Below, piece by piece: positions 36,543-44,426 of a stretch of 64,000 bases of DNA. The position numbers were made by a program, and so were the translations under genes. Within the stretch, counting starts at the first letter, position 1. Every line of letters begins with the position of its first letter. The notes under the pieces are model-generated. The model had not been told where the DNA came from and did not search any database. It saw only the letters and a program-made list of their open reading frames with translations. The stretch is from Limimaricola sp. Lineage in GTDB: Bacteria > Pseudomonadota > Alphaproteobacteria > Rhodobacterales > Rhodobacteraceae. The DNA lies in the NCBI RefSeq assembly GCF_016125575.1, contig NZ_WGLM01000001.1, positions 1 to 64,000 on the forward strand. Direction: 5' to 3'.

Positions 36543-38003
36543 ATGTTCAACTCGCTCTCCGGGCGGCTGGTGATCCTGACGACGGTCTTCGTGATGGTGG
36601 CCGAAGTGCTGATCTTCGTGCCCTCGGTCGCGCGGTTCCGGCAGGATTACCTGTCTCTGCGGCTGGAGCGGGCCCAGATCGCCTCTCTTGCCACGCTGGC
36701 GGGTGATATGGTGACGCCCGCGCTGGAAAAGGAACTGCTGACAAACGCGGGTGTCTTCAACGTGGTGCTGCGGCGCGACGAGGTGCGCCAGTTGGTGCTG
36801 TCCTCGCCCATTCCGGCGCCCATCGAGGCGACTTATGACCTGCGCAAACCCTCGGGGCTGGGGCTGATCCGCGATGCGCTCTGGACCATGTGGGAAGGGG
36901 GAAACCCGATAATCCGGGTGATCGGCACGCCGGTGCAGGATGGTGGCTTGCTGATCGAGGTGACGATGGAGCAGGGGCCCCTGCGCACTGCGATGATTGA
37001 TTATGGCCTGAACATCCTTGGCCTTAGTCTGGTGATTTCGATCGTCACGGCACTGCTCTTGTTCCTGTCGCTCAGGGTGGTGCTGGTCAAGCCGATCAAG
37101 GGCGTCGTGGCCCATATGCAAAGCTATGCCGCGGCCCCAGAGGATACCCGGCGCATCATCAAGCCCTCGGCCCATGTGACCGAGTTGCGCGAGGCCGAAG
37201 AGGCGTTGCAGGGGCTGCAGACGCAGCTGACCAGTGCGCTGAAACAGCGTGAGCGGCTGGCGCAACTGGGGGCAGGTGTGGCCAAGGTCAGCCATGACCT
37301 GCGCAACATCCTGACCTCGGCCCAGCTTTTCACCGACCGGATCGAAGGCTCGGACGACCCGATGGTGGCGCGGATGGCGCCCAAGCTTGTGGGCTCGATC
37401 ACCCGCGCGGTGAATTTGTGCGAAACCACGCTGGCCTTCGGGCGCGCGGAAGAGCCGCCGCCGGCGCTGACCCGCGTGGCCATCGGCCCGATCGTGGGTG
37501 ATGTGATCGACAGCGAGCGGTTGGCCGCCGCCGAATACGACCTGTCCTTTGCCGAGGATATCCGCGCGGGCCTGACCGTGCGCTGTGATGGCGAGCAGAT
37601 CTACCGCGTCATCGCCAACCTTGTGCGCAATGCGCGGCAGGCGATCGTGGCGACCGGCAAGCCCGGCGAGATCCGCGTGGCCGCCGAGGAAGACGACGAG
37701 GCATGGTGGATCAGCGTCACCGACACTGGCCCCGGGCTGCCGCCCAAGGCGCGCGAGCACCTGTTTCAGCCCTTCCAGGGGGGCGTGACCAAGGGTGGGT
37801 CGGGGCTTGGCCTTGCCATCGCGGCGGAGCTGGTGCGCGGTCATGGCGGGCGGCTTGATCTGCGCCGCAGCGATGCCGACGGCACCGAGTTCGTGATCTG
37901 TCTTCCCAAGGCCGAGCTAGACGGCGCGCAGGCCGACAAATCAGAGCCGGCCGACCCCGAGACCACGCCACCCGACAGCGATCGCACACCCCGCGCTTCC
38001 TGA
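36543..38003 (+). CDS. Orphan membrane sensor histidine kinase
   Basis: A 486-residue kinase. Helix 1 is near residues 8-30 and helix 2 near 155-180, with a periplasmic sensor of about 120 residues between. A HAMP-like linker follows, then the H box with phospho-acceptor His251 (SHDLRNILTSAQ), N box NLVRNARQA, G1 DTGPGLPP and G2 GGSGLGLAIA. A Glu/Pro/Asp-rich tail ends the protein. No response regulator is nearby. It follows the flavoprotein by 23 bases, with AGAGG six bases before the ATG. Confidence 0.92.
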   Translation: MFNSLSGRLVILTTVFVMVAEVLIFVPSVARFRQDYLSLRLERAQIASLATLAGDMVTPALEKELLTNAGVFNVVLRRDEVRQLVLSSPIPAPIEATYDLRKPSGLGLIRDALWTMWEGGNPIIRVIGTPVQDGGLLIEVTMEQGPLRTAMIDYGLNILGLSLVISIVTALLLFLSLRVVLVKPIKGVVAHMQSYAAAPEDTRRIIKPSAHVTELREAEEALQGLQTQLTSALKQRERLAQLGAGVAKVSHDLRNILTSAQLFTDRIEGSDDPMVARMAPKLVGSITRAVNLCETTLAFGRAEEPPPALTRVAIGPIVGDVIDSERLAAAEYDLSFAEDIRAGLTVRCDGEQIYRVIANLVRNARQAIVATGKPGEIRVAAEEDDEAWWISVTDTGPGLPPKAREHLFQPFQGGVTKGGSGLGLAIAAELVRGHGGRLDLRRSDADGTEFVICLPKAELDGAQADKSEPADPETTPPDSDRTPRAS

Positions 38004-38167
38004 GCGGGCGGCGGCTGCGTAGCGGCTGCCACAGTCCGCGCCAATTTTCAGACTTATGTCGTTTTTCCGCACAATGACTGCGTAATGCGGGTGTTAGTGT
38101 GCGCCAGGCGGCACAACCGCCGCAACCATGGCCCGCACCCGACTGCGGGCTGCCATGAGGGACGCAC

Positions 38168-38899
38168 ATGATGCAGAATGAAGGCCGCTTTTTCATTTCC
38201 AAGGACTTCCCGCAAAGCCTGCGCAATCTTTTCTCGGCGGCGCTGATCACGCTGGGTCTGGGGTATGTCTTCGCGATGATACAGGTCTACGAGACCCATG
38301 CGGGCCTTGACGGAAATCCGGGGATCAACGCCAACGACATCGCCATCGCCTATAGTGGTAACGTCAACACCAGCCGCCTGACCACCGCATTGCTGGGGCC
38401 GATGTCGGGCAATGCGCCGTCGCGCGAACGGCGGGCCATCATGGATTGGGCCACGGACGGTGCCGACAAGGCCCAGTACGAGGCCTCGATCAAGACGATC
38501 ATCGACAATCGTTGCCTGCGTTGCCACGACGGCAGCGAGGCCGGTGCGCCGCTGATGGTCACCTATGAACAGCTTGCCGAATTCGCCAAGCCGGACACCG
38601 GCATGTCGCTGGCCACGCTTGTGCGGGTCTCGCACATTCACCTGTTCGGTATGACCTTCATTTTCTTCATCATGGGGTTCATTTTCAGCCACGCCCGGGT
38701 GCGCCCGGCCTGGCTGAAACATGTCGCCATGATCGGGCCATTCGCGATGATGATCACTGATATCGGGTCTTGGTACCTGACCAAGCTGAACCCCGAATTC
38801 GCGTGGATCATCATCGGCAGCGGGGCGATCATGGGGATGTGCTTCGCCGTCGAATGGTGCGTGTCGTTCTACCAGATCTGGTTTTCGCGCCGCACCTGA
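38168..38899 (+). CDS. Membrane-anchored c-type haem protein, unknown role
   Basis: A 243-residue protein. Helix 1 spans about residues 21-41. A periplasmic part to about residue 150 has one haem-attachment motif CLRCH (116-120). Three further helices lie near 152-175 (with His156 and His158), 184-205 and 212-235. The motif and topology suggest a membrane cytochrome that could pass electrons in the periplasm. The family name is not known to me. GAGGGA precedes the ATG pair at 38168/38171. Confidence 0.75.
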   Translation: MMQNEGRFFISKDFPQSLRNLFSAALITLGLGYVFAMIQVYETHAGLDGNPGINANDIAIAYSGNVNTSRLTTALLGPMSGNAPSRERRAIMDWATDGADKAQYEASIKTIIDNRCLRCHDGSEAGAPLMVTYEQLAEFAKPDTGMSLATLVRVSHIHLFGMTFIFFIMGFIFSHARVRPAWLKHVAMIGPFAMMITDIGSWYLTKLNPEFAWIIIGSGAIMGMCFAVEWCVSFYQIWFSRRT

Positions 38900-38931
38900 G
38901 GTCGGGCGCAAGGGCCGGCCAGACAAGCATT

Positions 38932-38967
38932 GCGGCCGGACCGACGCGCGGTCCGGCCGCTTCTTTC
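38932..38967. terminator. Bidirectional terminator between two haem-protein genes
   Basis: GCGGCCGGACCG (38932-38943) and CGGTCCGGCCGC (38949-38960) form a perfect 12-bp stem with a 5-base loop, followed by TTCTTTC. It lies between two convergent genes and can serve both. Confidence 0.7.
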
Positions 38968-38976
38968 AGATCCGGA

Positions 38977-39360
38977 TCAGCCTTGGGGCGCGAAGCTCCG
39001 GATGTAGGCCTGGATATTCTTGATGTCGTCATCGGTCAGCATCTGGCCCGGCGGTTCATAAAGACCGGTCTTGCCAAACGCCGGCATCACCCGCATCGGC
39101 CGACCATGGTCGTCCGTGCCATCGACGACAGCGGCCTTGAACACCGCGAAATCCCAATAGCCCGAGTCACCGGCCAGTTTCTTGATCCGGACAGCGCCGT
39201 CGGGAACGACTTCTTTGGGATAGCCCTCGCCCTGGTTGCCGTGGCAGATGGCGCAGTTGTCGTTGTACAGGTCCATTCCGGCCTGCATGTCCTGCGCGAG
39301 AAGTGGTGTCGCTGCCACGGTCAGAGCCGTGACAGCCGACACGATCAGTGCCTTGTGCAT
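38977..39360 (-). CDS. Periplasmic monohaem cytochrome c
   Basis: A 127-residue protein with signal peptide MHKALIVSAVTALTVAATPLLA, cut after LAQ or before QD. It has haem motif CAICHGNQGEGYPKE near residue 36 and a Met-ligand candidate in PMRVMPAF. DDIKNIQAYIRSF is the typical C-terminal helix of class I cytochromes c. GGAG lies nine bases before the start. It converges on the membrane haem protein, so the two could be redox partners. Confidence 0.9.
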   Translation of the reverse strand: MHKALIVSAVTALTVAATPLLAQDMQAGMDLYNDNCAICHGNQGEGYPKEVVPDGAVRIKKLAGDSGYWDFAVFKAAVVDGTDDHGRPMRVMPAFGKTGLYEPPGQMLTDDDIKNIQAYIRSFAPQG

Positions 39361-39699
39361 CGTGTGGTCTCCATATTGGGGCAGGGCAGGAAAACCCTGC
39401 GATCTGCCGTGTTTTGCCCCTGAAAAACGGGGCCTTGCGGTGTTGCGAACGCCCGCGTTTCGCCGGAAACGTCGCCATGGGGCCGCTCCCGAAACGCAGG
39501 GACACAGGTCATGAATGGCGCCCCGCAGAGAACCACGGTCGCTGCGGGGCCATGCTACGCTGACGGCCGGCGAGACAGATTGACGCAGATCAAGACGGCC
39601 GGATATGCCATTCCGCGTGGCCCGGGCGCATCGGAACGCCCCGCCCGGACCGGCCGGCGCGCGCCCAATGACACATCGCGGCAGGATACGTTTTGACCC
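39361..39699. other. Intergenic region between cytochrome c gene and tRNA-Arg
   Basis: No gene is seen in these 339 bases. The left end has the cytochrome c leader and must hold its promoter. A 9-bp inverted repeat GCCCCGCAG (39520-39528) / CTGCGGGGC (39542-39550) lies in the middle. Open frames here look like chance. Confidence 0.5.
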
Positions 39700-39727
39700 T
39701 TGCAATGCCACGCCCGGGCCGTTACAT
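39700..39727 (+). promoter_or_regulatory. Possible promoter of tRNA-Arg
   Basis: TTGCAA (39700-39705) and TTACAT (39722-39727) are 16 bases apart, with the -10 ending 15 bases before the mature tRNA 5' end. This is a usual layout for a single tRNA gene. Confidence 0.4.
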
Positions 39728-39742
39728 CGCCACCACTCGCGC

Positions 39743-39819
39743 GGATTGGTAGCTCAGTTGGATAGAGCACTTGACTACGAATCAAGGGGTCGGGGGTTCG
39801 AATCCTCCCCAGTCCGCCA
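39743..39819 (+). tRNA. tRNA-Arg (ACG)
   Basis: A 77-base cloverleaf with CCA encoded. The acceptor stem GGATTGG pairs with CCAGTCC (one T-G pair), the D arm starts TAGCTCAG, the anticodon stem is CTTGA/TCAAG around loop CTACGAA with anticodon ACG, and the T arm has GGTTCGAATCC. The first anticodon base is expected to become inosine, reading CGN codons. No integrated element or duplicate 3' end is seen near it. Confidence 0.96.
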
Positions 39820-40006
39820 CTTTCTCCCATAAGTCATTGTTCCTGATCGATAGATGCGTCCGCGCACACCCGGTTGCAGGTTGGCGCAAAGAGGGGACAG
39901 GTTGTATGGGGTGAGGCCGGTTCGAAATGAACTTGCAGGCGCAAAGCCCGGATATTTCCGCCCGAGATAGAACGGGGAAAGCTGACGTTGCTGGATGCCG
40001 AAATCT

Positions 40007-40915
40007 CTAAGCGGCCTCGATTGAACTCGTCACATGCTCGATCAGCCAGCGGCGAAACAGCTTGACCCGCCGAAGGTCCTGCTTGGCGTGGGGTGTCACG
40101 AGGTAGTAGCCCCCGGGACTGTCGACGCGGATCGGGAACGGGGCGTGCAGGTTACCTGCACGGATGTCGTTGCGGACGAGGAAGGTCGGCAAAAGGGCGA
40201 CGCCCAGACCCGAGATTGCTGCCTGCAGAACCATGAAGAAATGCTCCAGCCGCAGGCCCCACTGCATCGCCGAACTGTCGGTTCCGGTGGCAAGAAACCA
40301 ATGCTCCCATGCCTCGGGACGGGTTGAGTGGATGATCAGCTTGTGGCGGGCCAGATCGGAATAATCGGTCAGGGGGTAGGGGCCGTCCATGATCCGTGGG
40401 CTGCAGACCACCACCAGTTCTTCGGACATGATTGGTTCGGCGATTGCATCGGGCCAGTTGCCGTAGCCGAAGCGCACCGCGACATCGACTTTCTCGCGCG
40501 CGAAATCGAGCGGCCCGTCGCTAGTGCGCAGGTTCACGGTGATCTCGGGATGCGCCTGCTGAAACGACGACAGGCGGGGGATCAGCCAACAGGTGCCGAA
40601 GGTGGGCAACATCCCGATCGACAGCGTGCCGCTGCCGGCGCGGGTTTCCAGAAGTTCCGCCGTGCCCGCCTCAAGCTGGTTGAGCGCGTCGGTGACAAGC
40701 TCGGCCAGATAGCGGCCCTCGTCCGTCAGCTCGATCTGCCGGCTCCGGCGATGAAAGAGCGGCATGTCGAAGAATTCCTCGAGACTGCGCACCATCCGGC
40801 TTGCCGCGCCTTGGGTCACGTTCAGCTCGGCCGCGGCCTTGGTAAAGCTGTTCATGCGGGCCACCACCTCGAAGGTTCGAAGGGCATTCAGCGAGGGCAG
40901 GGTGCGGCGGCGCAT
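40007..40915 (-). CDS. LysR-family regulator (GcvA-like)
   Basis: About 302 residues. The N-terminal winged helix-turn-helix contains LPSLNALRTFEVVARMNSFTKAAAELNVTQGAASRMVRSLEE (in parts), which is close to GcvA/AmpR-type members. The C-terminal effector domain is full length. The ATG at 40915 gives the usual N-terminus MRRRTLPSLNALR; an ATG 15 bases earlier is possible. It is divergent from the DUF885 gene, so it likely controls the catabolic row to its right. Confidence 0.9.
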   Translation of the reverse strand: MRRRTLPSLNALRTFEVVARMNSFTKAAAELNVTQGAASRMVRSLEEFFDMPLFHRRSRQIELTDEGRYLAELVTDALNQLEAGTAELLETRAGSGTLSIGMLPTFGTCWLIPRLSSFQQAHPEITVNLRTSDGPLDFAREKVDVAVRFGYGNWPDAIAEPIMSEELVVVCSPRIMDGPYPLTDYSDLARHKLIIHSTRPEAWEHWFLATGTDSSAMQWGLRLEHFFMVLQAAISGLGVALLPTFLVRNDIRAGNLHAPFPIRVDSPGGYYLVTPHAKQDLRRVKLFRRWLIEHVTSSIEAA

Positions 40916-40935
40916 GTTCTGACATTCCAAAAACT

Positions 40936-40950
40936 CATCCTCAGACGATG
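40936..40950. promoter_or_regulatory. Dyad between LysR gene and DUF885 operon
   Basis: CATC and GATG flank seven bases in the 133-base divergent gap. LysR regulators often bind short interrupted dyads with ATC/GAT halves. The match is weak and short. Confidence 0.25.
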
Positions 40951-41048
40951 TTTACGCCGCTTGAGAGGAAGGACAATGGGCCTTGTGATAGCGACGAATG
41001 AGGGGCGTTACATGCGGCGCCCCGTCCGAAGTAGAGGCGAGGAAGACG

Positions 41049-42224
41049 ATGGGATTGAGCAAGATCGGCCGCGAACTGACGGCAATCACGATGGGAATCG
41101 ACCGTTTCGAGCGGCGCGTGAATGACGGGCGCAGCCTGCTGGACGGTGAGGGCCTTGTCCCGATCTACATGGGGGCCGATCTGGTCGCGCCACGCGCTTA
41201 TGAAAGCTGGGAAGTGGTGCAATCGGACCTGCGCGACCTCGAGAAGGAGGTTGGCGCCTTGCCGCCGGGTGAGCGGCAGGTGTTCCTGACCGGCATGGTC
41301 GCCTCGCTGAAGGTGGCGGTGCGGATCTTTTCCGGCGGCAGCCCGACCTTTGCCGAGAAGGTGACAGACCTTGTCGGCGCGCCCGCGGGCCGCGAATCCG
41401 AGGCGGTGATCGAGGGCGCGCGCGACGCGCTCGACCAGTTGTTGACGCAGGAGGGCTTCGTCCGTGGCAGCCTGAACGACCGCGTGCAGGCCTGGGAAGC
41501 CGACCGCGCCGTCGACGCCGACAAGCTGGTCGGAGTCTTCGGCGAGCTGATGGACGAGGCCCGCCGCCGCACCAACGAGATGATCTTTGATACCGGCGAC
41601 TACACGATGGTGCTGAACCCGGTCTCGGGCGTGCCCTATTCGGCGCGGTGCAACTTCAACGAAGGGCAGATGGACCTCAACACCGACCTCGCCTATTCGC
41701 GTGCGGCGCTCAAGCACCTGGTTTGCCACGAAGTCTTTCCGGGCCACTCCACCCAGCTGCTTTATACCCGCGCCGAGGTGGATGCCGGGCGCTCGACGCT
41801 GGACGCGCTGCTGATCACCACCAACGCGATCACCGGCTGCGTGCAGGAGGGCATCGGCGACCAAGGCATTCACCTGATCGACTGGGTCGAGGATGCTGAT
41901 GATCGCATCTACCAGCAGTTGCGTCGCCTGCGTTCGGCGGCGCAGACCAACGCCGCCTGGGCCTACATGGTCGAGGGTCAGCCCGCCGAGGATACAGCCG
42001 CTTATCTGCGCGACGTGGCCATGGGGCAGGAAGCATGGGTGCGTGGCCGGCTGCGGATGGCGGCGCATCCTTTCCGGGGGCCCTTCATCGCCTCCTATTG
42101 GGCCGGCAACGAGGCGGTGCGCAAGGTGCGCGAACGGGTGACGCCGGACACCCGCGAGGCGTTCCTTGTGGCGCTGTTCGGGCGCGCGCAAAGCCCCGAA
42201 AGCCTTTCGATGTTCGCGGCTTGA
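41049..42224 (+). CDS. DUF885-like metalloprotein with HExxPGH motif
   Basis: A 391-residue protein. The motif H227-E228-V-F-P-G-H233, followed by Glu267 in VQEGIGDQG, fits the DUF885 family, whose members look like zinc metallopeptidases. No signal peptide, so it should be cytoplasmic. It is shorter than the usual DUF885 protein (about 550-600) by lacking much of the N-terminal half. First gene of the row facing the LysR gene; its partner DUF885-like protein lies three genes on. Confidence 0.72.
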   Translation: MGLSKIGRELTAITMGIDRFERRVNDGRSLLDGEGLVPIYMGADLVAPRAYESWEVVQSDLRDLEKEVGALPPGERQVFLTGMVASLKVAVRIFSGGSPTFAEKVTDLVGAPAGRESEAVIEGARDALDQLLTQEGFVRGSLNDRVQAWEADRAVDADKLVGVFGELMDEARRRTNEMIFDTGDYTMVLNPVSGVPYSARCNFNEGQMDLNTDLAYSRAALKHLVCHEVFPGHSTQLLYTRAEVDAGRSTLDALLITTNAITGCVQEGIGDQGIHLIDWVEDADDRIYQQLRRLRSAAQTNAAWAYMVEGQPAEDTAAYLRDVAMGQEAWVRGRLRMAAHPFRGPFIASYWAGNEAVRKVRERVTPDTREAFLVALFGRAQSPESLSMFAA

Positions 42225-42237
42225 GGGAGGACGGACC

Positions 42238-43320
42238 ATGAAGATCACGATCATCGGCGCAGGTGCGATTGGCGGGTTGGCCGGGGCATGGATGACCCGC
42301 GCGGGCCATGATGTCACTCTAGTCGACCGCTGGGCCGAACATGTGGAGGCGTTGAACGCCAACGGCATGGTTATCGACGGTGTGCGCGGCGAGCTGACTG
42401 TGCCGGTCAAGGCGGCGACGCCCGCGCAACTGACGGCGCCGCTCGGCACCGTGCTGATCGCCACCAAGTCGCAGCACGCGGTCGAGGCGGTGCAGGAGAT
42501 CATCCCGCTGCTGACGCCAGAAACGCTGGTCGTCTCATTCCAGAACGGCTTCAACGAGCCCGACCTGATCGCCGCGCTGAATGCCGCCGGTCTGCCGGGC
42601 GACGCCATGGTCATGGGCTCGATCCCCAACTACGGCGGCGCGCTGGTCGATCCCGGCCATATCGAGTTCGTCCACGAAGGCCCGATCCAGCTGGGCGAGA
42701 TGGACGGCACCATGTCGCCCCGCCTCAAGGAGCTGGGCGAGGCGCTGTCGGCGCTGACCGAGGTGCAGTATTCCGATCATATCTGGGGCCAGATCTGGGC
42801 CAAGGAGGTCTATGCCAGCCAGGTCGTTTTTTCGGCGCTGGTCGACGCCCGCATTCGCGAGACGCTGGGGGTCGAACGCTATGCCCGCATCGCCGGGGCC
42901 GTGGTCAAGGAGGCGCTGGAAATTGCCGATGCCAACGGCATCGACGTGCAGGCCTTCGACTTCTTCGATCCGGCCAATTACCGGGTGAAGACCGCCGCCG
43001 ACACGCGCAAGCTGCTCGACAACATCAATCACGCGATCTGGCTTCTGAAGAAGGACCAGGACACCAAGCCGACCCATAATTTCAAGAAGAAGGGCTCGGG
43101 CATCTGGTGGGATATCGTCTATCGCAAGCGCCCGTCCGAGACACGCTCTTCCTCGGGCAAGCTGATCGACTTCGGCAAGGCCGTGGGCGCCGATACCCGG
43201 CTGAACGCGAAGCTTTTCGAGATGATTTACGAGATCGAGGAGGGCAAGCGCGCCCTCGGCTTCCACAATTACGATGAACTCGAGGCCTACGTGGCCGAAT
43301 GCGGAAAGACCCTGCCATGA
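42238..43320 (+). CDS. Ketopantoate-reductase-like (ApbA/PanE) dehydrogenase
   Basis: A 360-residue protein starting MKITIIGAGAIGGLAGAWM, the NADP-binding fold of ApbA/PanE proteins, with SFQNGFNEPD matching the usual QNG motif. It is longer than PanE (about 300), and the C-terminal helical part has an added segment around HNFKKKGSGIWWD. A role in pantothenate synthesis is unlikely here; the context suggests oxidation or reduction of a 2-keto/2-hydroxy acid. GGGAGG precedes the start. It overlaps the next gene (ATGA). Confidence 0.82.
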   Translation: MKITIIGAGAIGGLAGAWMTRAGHDVTLVDRWAEHVEALNANGMVIDGVRGELTVPVKAATPAQLTAPLGTVLIATKSQHAVEAVQEIIPLLTPETLVVSFQNGFNEPDLIAALNAAGLPGDAMVMGSIPNYGGALVDPGHIEFVHEGPIQLGEMDGTMSPRLKELGEALSALTEVQYSDHIWGQIWAKEVYASQVVFSALVDARIRETLGVERYARIAGAVVKEALEIADANGIDVQAFDFFDPANYRVKTAADTRKLLDNINHAIWLLKKDQDTKPTHNFKKKGSGIWWDIVYRKRPSETRSSSGKLIDFGKAVGADTRLNAKLFEMIYEIEEGKRALGFHNYDELEAYVAECGKTLP

Positions 43321-44426
43321 GCGAAAAGAAACTTGGCGCCGGCGTGATCGGCACGCATGCCTGGGCCGACAAGGCGCATCTGCCCGGCTATGCCGCGCAT
43401 GTAGGCGTGGACCTTGTCGCGGTCTGCGACATCGACGAGGGGCGCGCGCGGGCGGCGGCGCAGAAATTTGGCGCGCGCAAGGTCTATACCGATGCCGACG
43501 CGCTGATCGCCGATCCCGAGGTGCAAATGGTGGATGTCTGCACGCCCACCCACACGCACCTGCCGCTGAGCCTGAAGGCGATTGCGGCGCGCAAGCACGT
43601 GCTGTCGGAAAAGCCGCTGCACACGTTGGCCGCACCCGCCTTCGACGCCGCCGCACGGGCCGAGGCCGCGGGCGTGCGCACCAAGCTGGGCTTTACCTTC
43701 CGCTATTCCCCCGCGATCCGGCAGATCAAGGCGTGGATCGAGGATGGCACGCTGGGCGAGATCTTTCACATCCACGGCTTCGAGCAGAACTCGCAATGGC
43801 TCGACCCCGATTTTCCGTTGCGGCAGGTGGCCCCGGACGCGGTGCGCGACAAGCTGATCCCGTCCTCGATCATCGGCTACGGCTCGCACTTGATCGACCT
43901 GATGCGCTGGCTGGGGGGCGAGTTCGGATCGGTCGCGGCCAGCATGAAGAACTTCATCCCCGAACGCGTGGTGCGCGGCGAACCCGGCCGCCAGCACATC
44001 CTGATCGAGGATGGCGCGGTGGGCCTGATCGAATACGCCGGCGGCGCGCAGGGCCTGTTGCAGACCAGCTATATCGCGGTGGGCAACTACCCGGGTGTGG
44101 AAATCCGCGTTTACGGCTCGAAAGGGGCGGCCGTCGCGCGGCTGATTTCCGAATTCGGCGTGGCCGAGACGCTGCATTTCGCCAAGGCCGAGGCGGTGGA
44201 ATTCGTCAAGGTCGACCTGCCGCAATCCTCGCTGCCGCCGGGCACGACGCTGAACACCGACTGGCCCGAACTTTACTACCGCAATCTCGTGCGCTTCTTC
44301 GTCGATGAAATCCTGCATGACCGGCCGCAGGAATGCACCTTCTTCGACGGGGCCAAGAGCCAGGAAATCGTTGATGCCTTCATCCTTGCCCATGCCGAAC
44401 GCCGCTGGGTCGACGTGGGGGCATGA
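43317..44426 (+). CDS. Gfo/Idh/MocA-family oxidoreductase
   Basis: A 369-residue protein. The N-terminal nucleotide fold (LGAGVIGTHAW), the diagnostic EKP in VLSEKPLHTLA near residue 103, and the GSHLIDLMRWLGGEFGSV segment of the C-terminal domain are present. These enzymes oxidise or reduce sugars, inositols or similar hydroxy compounds with NAD(P). It is joined to its neighbours by ATGA overlaps on both sides. Confidence 0.88.
   Translation: MSEKKLGAGVIGTHAWADKAHLPGYAAHVGVDLVAVCDIDEGRARAAAQKFGARKVYTDADALIADPEVQMVDVCTPTHTHLPLSLKAIAARKHVLSEKPLHTLAAPAFDAAARAEAAGVRTKLGFTFRYSPAIRQIKAWIEDGTLGEIFHIHGFEQNSQWLDPDFPLRQVAPDAVRDKLIPSSIIGYGSHLIDLMRWLGGEFGSVAASMKNFIPERVVRGEPGRQHILIEDGAVGLIEYAGGAQGLLQTSYIAVGNYPGVEIRVYGSKGAAVARLISEFGVAETLHFAKAEAVEFVKVDLPQSSLPPGTTLNTDWPELYYRNLVRFFVDEILHDRPQECTFFDGAKSQEIVDAFILAHAERRWVDVGA

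Noticed and set aside
39555-39832. ORFs on both strands across the tRNA-Arg gene (minus strand with RIRTPDPLIRSQ, plus strand with VAQLDRALDYESRG)
   Set aside because: These peptides are translations of the tRNA itself, a common annotation artefact.
39743-40006. tRNA-Arg as an attachment site of a genomic island
   Set aside because: No integrase gene or repeated tRNA 3' end is found in the flanking sequence.
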